DNA of 64,000 bases from Bacteroidales bacterium UBA1754 (lineage in GTDB: Bacteria > Bacteroidota > Bacteroidia > Bacteroidales > Paludibacteraceae). Made by a program: the position numbers and the translations under genes. Under the pieces are notes generated by a model. The model saw only the letters and a program-made list of their open reading frames with translations. It was not told the DNA's origin and searched no databases. How positions within the stretch are numbered: position 1 is the first letter of the stretch; the number at the start of each line of letters is the position of its first letter. This document shows positions 38,363-45,210 of this stretch, in pieces. The stretch spans positions 7,962 through 71,961 of the forward strand of contig DCHK01000069.1 in NCBI GenBank assembly GCA_002315615.1, in the 5' to 3' direction.

Positions 38363-40015
38363 ATGATAAAAGAAAATTTTATAGAACTTTTTCAAAAGAG
38401 TTTCGTTACTAACTGGGATTTTCCCGCTTATACTGATTATGGTACGAGTGTGAATTTTTCTTATGCTCAATTGGCTGCAGAAGTTGCAAAAAAACATATC
38501 CTATTCGAAAAGTTGGGAATAAAAAAAGGCGACAAAATTGCACTGATTGGCACAAATTCTTCCGAGTGGGCAATAACCTATGTGGCAACTGTAACTTATG
38601 GCGCCGTAATTGTTCCGATTCTCCCAGATTTCAATCCAAATGATGTTCATCAAATTGTAAATCATTCCGATTCAAAAATTTTGTTCTCTACCAAAAGAAT
38701 ATGGGATACATTGCAAGAAGAGAAACTGCATAATATTTTGGCGGTTTATTCTTTGAATGACAAGAATTTACTTTATGCTGTCGATAATGCAACTTCTATC
38801 TCTCGTGATGAAATTGAAAAGCTTTTTGCCGAGAAATATGCAAACGGATTTTCGAAAGATGATGTAGTTTATGCAAAAGTTGACAATTCAGAACTTGTTT
38901 CAATAAACTATACTTCTGGTACAACAGGCTTCAGCAAAGGTGTGATGATGAGTGCCAATAATTTGGCAGGAAATGTGGCATTTGGAATTGGTACACGTTT
39001 TTTGCGTCAAGGCGAAAATGTGCTGAGTTTCTTGCCACTATCTCATGCGTATGGTTGTGCGTTCGAGTTTCTTACAGCCACAGTTTGTGGTAGCCATGTG
39101 TATTTTTTTGGAAAAATTCCTGCTCCAAAATTACTCATCAAAGCATTGCAAGATGTTAAGCCTGTACTGATTGTTTCTGTACCTCTTATATTTGAAAAAA
39201 TTTATAGAAACAACATCAAACCGCAATTGGAAACTACCAAGATGCGTTTTGCGTTGAATATTCCATTTTTGCGCACAAAAATATACAACGAAATTTGCGA
39301 AAAACTGATTGCTACGCTTGGCGGAAATTTCAGAGAAGTAATTATTGGTGGCGCTGCGCTGAATAAGGAAGTAGAAGAATTTCTTATGAAAATTAAATTT
39401 CCATTTACTGTAGGTTATGGAATGACAGAATGCGGTCCGCTTATTGCGTACAGCCGATGGCAAGATTATAAGTCAGGTTCGTCTGGAAAAGTGCTTGATA
39501 CGATGGAAGTGAAAATTTTGTCGAACGACCCACAAAACGAAGTTGGCGAAATACTTACGCGTGGCGAAAATGTGATGATGGGATATTATAAGAACGACGA
39601 CAAAACGAGTGAAGTGATTGACGAAGATGGTTGGCTTCATACGGGCGACCTTGGTGTGCTTTCTGCCGATGGCGATGTGTATATTCGTGGCAGAAACAAA
39701 TCGATGATACTTGGTGCAAATGGTCAAAATATCTATCCGGAAGAGATAGAGGCAAAATTGAATAATATGCCATACGTAATGGAAAGTTTGGTGGTAGAAC
39801 ACGATGGTAAACTTTTTGCGCTTGTCTATCCCGAGGCTGATGAAACAATGAATGAGGACAATTTGAAATTGATTATGGATGAGAATCTTAAGAATCTAAA
39901 TCAAATTGTAGCGCCATACGAAAAGGTGTCTCAAATAAGAATTTATCCTCACGAGTTCGAGAAGACTCCTAAAAAGAGTATCAAGCGTTATTTGTATAAT
40001 AAAGTGCTTGATTGA
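38363..40015 (+). CDS. Long-chain fatty acyl-CoA ligase
   Basis: A 550-residue ANL-superfamily enzyme. The P-loop-like SINYTSGTTGFSKGVMMS lies near residues 178-195, LSFLPLSHAYGCAFEF is the fatty-acid ligase motif, followed by VGYGMTECGPLIAYSR, DGWLHTGDLGVLSADGDVYIRGR and the C-terminal PKKSIKRYLYNK with the catalytic lysine. LSFLPLSHAYG and the length place it in the long-chain FadD/FACL group, unlike the ligase at 2.7 kb. Single-gene transcript. Confidence 0.9.
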   Translation: MIKENFIELFQKSFVTNWDFPAYTDYGTSVNFSYAQLAAEVAKKHILFEKLGIKKGDKIALIGTNSSEWAITYVATVTYGAVIVPILPDFNPNDVHQIVNHSDSKILFSTKRIWDTLQEEKLHNILAVYSLNDKNLLYAVDNATSISRDEIEKLFAEKYANGFSKDDVVYAKVDNSELVSINYTSGTTGFSKGVMMSANNLAGNVAFGIGTRFLRQGENVLSFLPLSHAYGCAFEFLTATVCGSHVYFFGKIPAPKLLIKALQDVKPVLIVSVPLIFEKIYRNNIKPQLETTKMRFALNIPFLRTKIYNEICEKLIATLGGNFREVIIGGAALNKEVEEFLMKIKFPFTVGYGMTECGPLIAYSRWQDYKSGSSGKVLDTMEVKILSNDPQNEVGEILTRGENVMMGYYKNDDKTSEVIDEDGWLHTGDLGVLSADGDVYIRGRNKSMILGANGQNIYPEEIEAKLNNMPYVMESLVVEHDGKLFALVYPEADETMNEDNLKLIMDENLKNLNQIVAPYEKVSQIRIYPHEFEKTPKKSIKRYLYNKVLD

Positions 40016-40061
40016 TAGGTTGTTGAATAAAAAATAAAAGTTTTTGAAAAAAAACATTTAT

Positions 40062-40096
40062 TTTGTGAACAATGTAAAAAAAACCTATTATCTTTG
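40062..40096 (+). promoter_or_regulatory. Promoter of the small lipoprotein
   Basis: -33 TTTG (40062-40065), 23-base spacer, -7 TATCTTTG (40089-40096). Leader to the ATG is about 50 bases. Confidence 0.65.
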
Positions 40097-40153
40097 CAGT
40101 GATTTTAGAAAAGAGTTAATGTTAATTGTTTAATTATTAAAAACTAAGTAAAA

Positions 40154-40354
40154 ATGAAAAAGTTAATGTTGTTTTTCGCTGTTGCAACTGCTGTGTCTTT
40201 TGCATCTTGTGGTTCAAAACAAGCTGAAGCTACTGAAGAAGTAATCGATTCTGCTGCTGTTGTTGCTGAAGAAGTAATTGATTCTGCTGCTATCGTTGCT
40301 GATTCTGTTGTTGCAGAAGTTGTTGATTCAGCTGTTGCTGTAGTTGCTGAATAA
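40154..40354 (+). CDS. Tiny repetitive lipoprotein
   Basis: A 66-residue protein. MKKLMLFFAVATAVSFASC is a lipoprotein signal with lipobox FASC (Cys-19). The mature part is built from repeats of the pattern EEVIDSAAVVA (EEVIDSAAVVA, EEVIDSAAIVA, then DSVVAEVVDSAVAVVAE). The repeat is also visible in the DNA with a unit of about 36 bases. It is acidic and has no known domain. Strong promoter and strong terminator suggest a well-expressed single gene. Function unknown. Confidence 0.85.
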   Translation: MKKLMLFFAVATAVSFASCGSKQAEATEEVIDSAAVVAEEVIDSAAIVADSVVAEVVDSAVAVVAE

Positions 40355-40365
40355 TTCAGTAAAAA

Positions 40366-40407
40366 CAGACAAAAAAAATAGGTCGCTTTTTAGCGACCTA
40401 TTTTTTT
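40366..40407. terminator. Bidirectional terminator
   Basis: TAGGTCGC (40379-40386), 6-base loop, GCGACCTA (40393-40400), extended by an A run on the left and T7 on the right. It stops the lipoprotein transcript and the convergent methyltransferase operon ending at 40434. Confidence 0.92.
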
Positions 40408-40433
40408 ATGCCCACTTTTATGGTGGTTGCAGT

Positions 40434-41597
40434 CTAATCAAAGTCAAACAATGAAGGTTCATTAGTTGGCATAAATTTCTTGAATGAAATAGGCAAACAG
40501 GTGTTCTCTAAACTTTTTTGTGAAAATAAAAATCTGCCATCACAAATAAATCCCAGTTCATACCAATTTACTTGATTTAGTTCTTTGCATACTTCTTCGA
40601 TGTCTATTTTTTGATTTTTTGGGAAAATGGCTAAAATAGAACCATCATAATTTTTACATTCGTGTGTAAAAAACGGAGTTTTATTTCTTGTCTTGGCATT
40701 TACATATATTCTTTTTTCGTTTGAGATATAATGATTTCTTCCCCATTGCCACCAATTGCTTTCATCAAACTTTTTGATACCTCTGTTTAGTAATTCTTCT
40801 TTATGACCAAACAAGAATTCGTTTGTTGTGTTGTAAATCATACGTTTTGTATTTCCTGTCTTGGCAGTAAATGAGCAAACAAAATCAGTATTACCAAATT
40901 CTTCATTTGTGAAGATATTATCAGCACCACTGACAGCTCCTACTTTTACAAAAAATAAATTTTTGAAACGTAAAGGGTATGAGTTGTCGGTAAACATAAG
41001 TTGCCCATTGCTGCAGATAAATTCTTTTGTTATATTTGTTTTTCTACTAAAATTGTTTTTCTCAAAACGGAAAATAACACAATTGGGGTTGAAACCTTTG
41101 AAAATTCGCTGGTCACCTAAGTCTATTAAATCTGTAATTGTACCGTTCTCGTATATAAATTGATTTAATTTTATGCTTGATGTTGCTTTGAAAAAATCTC
41201 TCGGAGTGATAAATATCAGTTCTCCATGTTCGGTTAAATGATAGATACACTTTTCGATAAAAAACAAGTAAAGATTGCTTCGCTCATCAAATAATCTTGA
41301 TCTTAGTTTCTTTTTCGTGCTTACTTCAATATCTTGATAACGTACGTACGGAGGATTCCCGATTATTGTATCAAATTTTTCTGAAATTGGATAATCAAAG
41401 AAATCCATATTTAAGGCATTGTTTGGACAATGAATTTTGTCATATTCTATGCCTACGCAATTTGGGATTTCATTGAAAAATGCGCCGTCGCCACAAGAAG
41501 GCTCTAAAATGCGACCATCGTTTTTTCTCAAAGTGAGCATTTCTGCAACAATACTTTGTGGGGTAAATACTTGCCCTAAATTTTCAACATTATACAT
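40434..41597 (-). CDS. N6-adenine DNA methyltransferase (type II-like)
   Basis: A 387-residue SAM-dependent DNA methyltransferase. It starts ENLGQVFTPQSIVAEML, the usual opening of N-6 adenine methylases; motif I is ILEPSCGDGAFF (residues 30-41) and the catalytic motif IV is NPPYVRYQ (81-87). The second half would be the target-recognition region (WWQWGRNHYISNEKRIYVNAKTR). The gene overlaps the 3' end of the upstream gene by 8 bases, so the two form one operon with methylase second. It would protect host DNA from the partner nuclease; the site is unknown. Confidence 0.88.
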   Translation of the reverse strand: MYNVENLGQVFTPQSIVAEMLTLRKNDGRILEPSCGDGAFFNEIPNCVGIEYDKIHCPNNALNMDFFDYPISEKFDTIIGNPPYVRYQDIEVSTKKKLRSRLFDERSNLYLFFIEKCIYHLTEHGELIFITPRDFFKATSSIKLNQFIYENGTITDLIDLGDQRIFKGFNPNCVIFRFEKNNFSRKTNITKEFICSNGQLMFTDNSYPLRFKNLFFVKVGAVSGADNIFTNEEFGNTDFVCSFTAKTGNTKRMIYNTTNEFLFGHKEELLNRGIKKFDESNWWQWGRNHYISNEKRIYVNAKTRNKTPFFTHECKNYDGSILAIFPKNQKIDIEEVCKELNQVNWYELGFICDGRFLFSQKSLENTCLPISFKKFMPTNEPSLFDFD

Positions 41598-42246
41598 ATT
41601 CAGGGAAGTATTTTTTGAAATTGAAATAAATGTCAGAACGAAGTTTAATAGACTCGCCCAAAGTTCCTAAAATTAACTTCGCTGCATCAAAAAAATCTCT
41701 ATGATAAACTTCTCTATTACAATTCCATTTACATTGAAAAGGAAGATTGTTGCCATTTGGAGTTAGTGTTTTTATTCCTTTTAGGGTAGTGCAGAAAACA
41801 TCAGAAAAATCTTGTTTATTTACAATTAAGAAAAAATAATCTTTGTCTTTTTTGTGCCCAAAGTTTTCTGCCAATTTTTGAAAATAAGGCAACCATGAAA
41901 TTTCATTACCGAACGAAGGTTTTATGCCTGTTAATGCATAAAATATACCTAACTTGCAATTAAGATTATCTGCATGAGTGGTGTCGGTAACTTTTATGTT
42001 TATTGGAATAAATTCCTTTGTTTTGGTATTCTCAATTACCAAGTCGTACCATTCTCTTGCATTTGGTCGACTAAGGGAATATCCATTTTCAAAATTGTAA
42101 CTACTTTCTAAAAAATTGAGAATTTCATCTTCATTTATAGCGGAGTTTATTCTTCCGTCTTGTGTTGTTTTAGAAAGCGAAAGTTCTTTGCTATTAGAAA
42201 GAAACTCGCAAATGTTGGATAAAATTTTGGGGACTGCGTTTTCCAT
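41590..42246 (-). CDS. Putative type II restriction endonuclease
   Basis: A 218-residue protein encoded directly upstream of, and overlapping, the adenine methylase. A PD-(D/E)XK-like core can be proposed: Asp-68 (REWYDLVIEN) and the strand IPINIKVTD with Asn-83 and Lys-85, i.e. D-x14-N-x-K, where Asn replaces the usual Asp/Glu. The sequence near it, HADNLNCKLGIFYALTG, recurs in Bacteroidota restriction enzymes as I remember them. Specificity and activity are unknown. Context (overlap with the methylase) is the strongest evidence. A 9-bp inverted repeat lies just before its start. Confidence 0.65.
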   Translation of the reverse strand: MENAVPKILSNICEFLSNSKELSLSKTTQDGRINSAINEDEILNFLESSYNFENGYSLSRPNAREWYDLVIENTKTKEFIPINIKVTDTTHADNLNCKLGIFYALTGIKPSFGNEISWLPYFQKLAENFGHKKDKDYFFLIVNKQDFSDVFCTTLKGIKTLTPNGNNLPFQCKWNCNREVYHRDFFDAAKLILGTLGESIKLRSDIYFNFKKYFPEYV

Positions 42247-42249
42247 TTT

Positions 42250-42279
42250 GATTGATAGCTTTGCGCATTACTATCAATC
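42250..42279. repeat. 9-bp inverted repeat upstream of the restriction gene
   Basis: GATTGATAG (42250-42258), 12-base spacer, CTATCAATC (42271-42279). It ends 4 bases before the restriction-gene ATG. It may be a regulatory hairpin or operator controlling translation of the nuclease, or a weak terminator for the RNA gene upstream. Confidence 0.6.
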
Positions 42280-42291
42280 CGACGAGAACGC

Positions 42292-42506
42292 AAAAAAGAA
42301 AGGTGTGAAGTTTCTTATTGCGTTACCAAGGCAACCCTGCAAGGAAACCTTCGCCCTCAAATAAGACACTCACACCAATCGGTGTAAGCATCACTATTAA
42401 ATTAAGGGCGAAAGAAGTACCTATACAAGATATTCTTTCATTTATTATTTCTGTGTTTTATTTCCGTAAAAGTTTGCAGGGTTTTCGGTAAACGCGAAAT
42501 AATAGC
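42292..42506 (-). ncRNA. Structured small RNA, 6S-like candidate
   Basis: About 200 bases on the minus strand between restriction genes and the DUF3791 trio, with no protein reading frame. Its 5' arm (GCGTTTACC, 42487-42495; AACCCTGCAA complement, 42474-42483) pairs with its 3' arm (GGTAACGC, 42320-42327; TTGCAGGGTT, 42333-42342) to close a long helix. Inside, a 13-bp helix joins 42402-42414 with 42348-42360, capped by a 9-bp hairpin (42381-42389 with 42368-42376, 4-base loop). About 60 unpaired bases lie on the 5' side of the bubble and 5 on the other. Own promoter upstream and U-rich 3' end. Size and long rod with an open bubble recall 6S RNA or the Bacteroidales-1 RNA; neither identity is proven. 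Confidence 0.65.
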
Positions 42507-42511
42507 TAATG

Positions 42512-42540
42512 CAAATTTATAATATGTATATTAGTTCAAA
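42512..42540 (-). promoter_or_regulatory. Promoter of the structured RNA
   Basis: Minus-strand -7 TAAATTTG (42512-42519) and -33 TTTG (42537-42540) with a 17-base spacer. Predicted start near 42505, just at the 5' end of the closing helix. It overlaps the last codons of the DUF3791 gene upstream. Confidence 0.7.
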
Positions 42541-42775
42541 TTTTCTGTTTCTTGTTGTTTTCTTCTAAAAATTCTTCATATAGTGCGACATTTCCCAAAT
42601 GCCAGAATTTAGTTTCTTCATTTTCTAATTTATAGTACGTTTCGGAACAATAAAAATCGTGTAAGGCTTGCATCGAAGAAATGTGTTTTTCTTCGGCAAT
42701 CAATTGTGCCACAGCAGAGATTTTGCCAGGTAAAAGTAGAAACAAATTTCCATTTGTAATAGTTGGGATAGTCAT
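42536..42775 (-). CDS. DUF3791-like small protein (putative antitoxin)
   Basis: A 79-residue protein, third in a three-gene operon. LLLPGKISAVAQLIAEEKHISSMQALHDFYCSETYYKLENEETKFWH has the pattern of small DUF3791-type partners: a helical start, SxxEAL-like turn, Y-S-ETY-KLE-EETK, and an aromatic end (LYEEF). Its start overlaps the preceding gene by 4 bases (ATGA). No DNA-binding motif is obvious. Antitoxin role is an inference from the arrangement. Confidence 0.7.
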   Translation of the reverse strand: MTIPTITNGNLFLLLPGKISAVAQLIAEEKHISSMQALHDFYCSETYYKLENEETKFWHLGNVALYEEFLEENNKKQKI

Positions 42776-43248
42776 GATTTTATCAATTTTGCTTCTATAA
42801 AAGTTAAACTTTGCAAAGCCTTTTGCGTATGAAATAAAATTTGATCTACCAAATCGTATGTTTTTAGTTGCAAAATGAGTGTCGGTTTGTCAATGAAACC
42901 TTGCTCGTACAACGAAAAGCATGCATAAACACGGTCATTAGCAACGGGTCCCAAAACGACATCATATTCGTGAGAAAATCCTTTTTGCGTTCTGTTTTTC
43001 ATCACGAAATCAATCCATTGTTCGTTTGGTTTTTCAAAAATATTTTTTTTCAAAATAAAGTTTTCGTCCCAATTGTATATGTTCACGTATCCAATATTTG
43101 ATGTTTGAGTAAGCTTTCTGCGCACCCAACTTTCGGCTTGCTCAAAACTTGTGGTTGTATAAAAACCTGCACCAAAATCAAGTGTGCGATTAGGTGGTAG
43201 TATTTGTGGTTTTTCTACAATGTTGGTACTTCCGTGATATATTATCAT
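42772..43248 (-). CDS. DUF3990 protein, ADP-ribosyltransferase-like (putative toxin)
   Basis: A 158-residue protein. It opens IIYHGSTNIVEKPQIL (YHGS, residues 4-7) and has DFGAGFYTTTSFEQAESWVRR (24-44), the DUF3990 signature that resembles the NAD-binding start of ADP-ribosyltransferases, followed by EYDVVLGPVANDRVYACF and ILFHTQKALQSLTF. No signal peptide. The fold assignment is from family knowledge. Flanked and overlapped on both sides (4 bases each) by DUF3791-type genes, a compact arrangement typical of toxin-antitoxin loci; the cellular target is unknown. Confidence 0.8.
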   Translation of the reverse strand: MIIYHGSTNIVEKPQILPPNRTLDFGAGFYTTTSFEQAESWVRRKLTQTSNIGYVNIYNWDENFILKKNIFEKPNEQWIDFVMKNRTQKGFSHEYDVVLGPVANDRVYACFSLYEQGFIDKPTLILQLKTYDLVDQILFHTQKALQSLTFIEAKLIKS

Positions 43249-43457
43249 TGTTGGTTGTTGATTAAATTATCTATTTCTTCCATCAACCATTGCGCGCTTT
43301 GAGTGTGCAATATCTCGTAATTTTTGCTAAGGTAAGAGATAATATCGTATTTTTCAAAAAGTTCGAGCGTGTTTTTCCCATCAAGGTGTTTGTGCACTTT
43401 GTATTGTTCTATACAAAACGAAACAAAAAATAATATTTCACTTTCATTGTTCTTCAT
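43245..43457 (-). CDS. DUF3791 protein (putative antitoxin)
   Basis: A 70-residue protein with the clear DUF3791 pattern FFVSFCIEQYKVHKHLDGKNTLELFEKYDIISYL, then YEILHTQSAQWLMEEIDNLI. Small, helical, no membrane segment. It is first of the trio and overlaps the DUF3990 start by 4 bases. It starts 10 bases after the GH13 gene upstream, so the trio may be read from that transcript; no separate TAnnTTTG was found. Confidence 0.82.
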   Translation of the reverse strand: MKNNESEILFFVSFCIEQYKVHKHLDGKNTLELFEKYDIISYLSKNYEILHTQSAQWLMEEIDNLINNQQ

Positions 43458-43466
43458 TGTTGTTTT

Positions 43467-45149
43467 TTAGAACTTGTATTTCAAAATTTTCCCACTTTGT
43501 GCAGGCAAACTAACCTGAATGTGGCGCGTGAAATTTTCTTCTTTGCTGTTTTTGTCGAGCAAATTAACGGTTTTTCCCTTTTGCGCAGTTTCTATGTGTA
43601 AGAAATCAAGCACTTCGTCGGTAATATCTACAATGATTTCTGCTTCTTTATTGTTAAAATTGGCAACAACCATAATTACTTCTTTGCCAGCGCAACGCAA
43701 AAATGCGTATTGATGTGCACTGTCGAAAAATGGATTTTCGTAGTTTAGCCACATCAAATCGTAAAAAACGCCTTCGCGTAATGCCTTTTCGCTATTAAGC
43801 AGTGGTATCAGTGTAGTGTAGAACTTGCGAATTTCTTTTTCGCTTTCGGTGAGTAGTTTTTCGTTGAAGTTGCCATTGTTTATCCATCGTGTAACGCAAT
43901 CTACATTCCAATAGTCGAAAATGGTGGTGCGTCCGTCCAAACCACTGAAACCTTCTTTATTCATTCCCGCTTCTCCGAGTTCTTGCCCGAAGTAGAGTAG
44001 AAACGGATTTTTATTCATTGTGGCTGATACGATATTTGCTGCAAAACCCGCTTTTGCATTTTGTGCGAAAAAGTCTGAGGCAATACGTTGCTCGTCGTGG
44101 TTTTCAAGGAAATTGAGCATTCGTTCTTGTATGCCTTCATTGCTTTTCCAACAATTACTGATGTTGCTTGTCGGCGTTTCGCCTCGTGTAGCAGCACGCA
44201 GTGTATCGTAAAGTCCTACTTTGTCATATAAGTAGTCAAAATTGCCGTAATCCAAGAAGTTGCGATAAATGTTTGGATTGTAATTTTCTGCAATAAAAAT
44301 AATTTTTGGGAATGCTTTTTTTACTTCGGCAATTGCCCAATGCCAAAATTCCACAGGAACCATTTCTGCCATATCGCAACGAAATCCATCTACGCCTTTG
44401 GCTGCCCAAAAGAGCAAAATGTTGCACATTTTTTGCCAAGTGTCAGGAATTGGGTCGAAACAACGTTCGCCAGTGAAATAATTTATGCCATAATTTAGTT
44501 TTACGGTTTCGTACCAATCGTTGATGCTTGGGTGTGCGTGAAAACAATCGTTGCCTGTTGCTTTTGCTGGCATTTCGAGATAATCGCCTTGTTGCTCATC
44601 GTGCAAACTGAACTGTGGAGCAAATGCTTCATTTTGAATGTAATAAAAATTATTGTGTGGAGCAAAACCTAAGTTTTGATTGTCAGTTTCGCCAAGGTCG
44701 TTGGTGCGTTTGTAGCGACTATCAGAATAATATTCGCGCGCCACGTGGTTTGGTACAAAATCTATGATAACTTTCAAATCTGCGGCGTGCGAACGCTCAA
44801 GCAAATCTTCGAATTCGCTCATTCTTTTCTTTACGTTTTCTGCCAAGTCGGGCGAAACATCATAGTAGTCTTTCACTGCGTATGGCGAGCCTGCTTTCCC
44901 TTTTACTACTGCAGGGTGGTTGCGCTTGATGCCGTACGCTGTATAGTCGGTTTGTGTGGCGTGTTCTAATATACCAGTGTACCAAATGTGGGTGAATCCC
45001 ATCTTTTTTATCTCGGTGAGTGCTTTTTCGGTGAAAGCGTTAAATTTTCCGCAACCATTTTCTTCTATTGTGCCGTTTTCTATATTGGCATTTTTCTTGT
45101 TTCCAAAAAGTCGTGTAAACACTTGGTATATAACTACTTTTTCGCTCAT
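43467..45149 (-). CDS. GH13 alpha-amylase-family enzyme
   Basis: A 560-residue cytoplasmic GH13 protein (no signal peptide; starts MSEKVVIYQVFTRLFGN). Conserved regions: VIIDFVPNHV (127-136), nucleophile Asp-259 in GVDGFRCDMAEM, acid/base Glu-288 in IFIAENYNP, and Asp-352 in FLENHDEQR. It should hydrolyse or rearrange alpha-1,4 glucans; location near glycogen phosphorylase and synthase points to intracellular glycogen or maltodextrin turnover. Exact specificity (alpha-amylase, debranching) is not resolved. Confidence 0.88.
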   Translation of the reverse strand: MSEKVVIYQVFTRLFGNKKNANIENGTIEENGCGKFNAFTEKALTEIKKMGFTHIWYTGILEHATQTDYTAYGIKRNHPAVVKGKAGSPYAVKDYYDVSPDLAENVKKRMSEFEDLLERSHAADLKVIIDFVPNHVAREYYSDSRYKRTNDLGETDNQNLGFAPHNNFYYIQNEAFAPQFSLHDEQQGDYLEMPAKATGNDCFHAHPSINDWYETVKLNYGINYFTGERCFDPIPDTWQKMCNILLFWAAKGVDGFRCDMAEMVPVEFWHWAIAEVKKAFPKIIFIAENYNPNIYRNFLDYGNFDYLYDKVGLYDTLRAATRGETPTSNISNCWKSNEGIQERMLNFLENHDEQRIASDFFAQNAKAGFAANIVSATMNKNPFLLYFGQELGEAGMNKEGFSGLDGRTTIFDYWNVDCVTRWINNGNFNEKLLTESEKEIRKFYTTLIPLLNSEKALREGVFYDLMWLNYENPFFDSAHQYAFLRCAGKEVIMVVANFNNKEAEIIVDITDEVLDFLHIETAQKGKTVNLLDKNSKEENFTRHIQVSLPAQSGKILKYKF

Positions 45150-45210
45150 TGTTAGATTCGTTGATTTTTATAATTTGTTATTTGAACAACTCGCCCAATT
45201 TTTTTTTTGT

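Noticed and set aside
40220..40354. CRISPR-like short repeats
   Set aside because: The repeat is in frame inside the lipoprotein gene, has no spacers and no cas genes nearby.
42292..42506. tmRNA, SRP RNA, RNase P RNA or riboswitch
   Set aside because: Too short for RNase P or tmRNA and lacking a tRNA-like end; too long for the small SRP hairpin; it has its own promoter and terminator-like end rather than being a gene leader.
43467..45149. Secreted starch-degrading enzyme (Sus-type)
   Set aside because: No signal peptide or lipobox, and no SusC/SusD genes nearby; it sits with intracellular glycogen genes.
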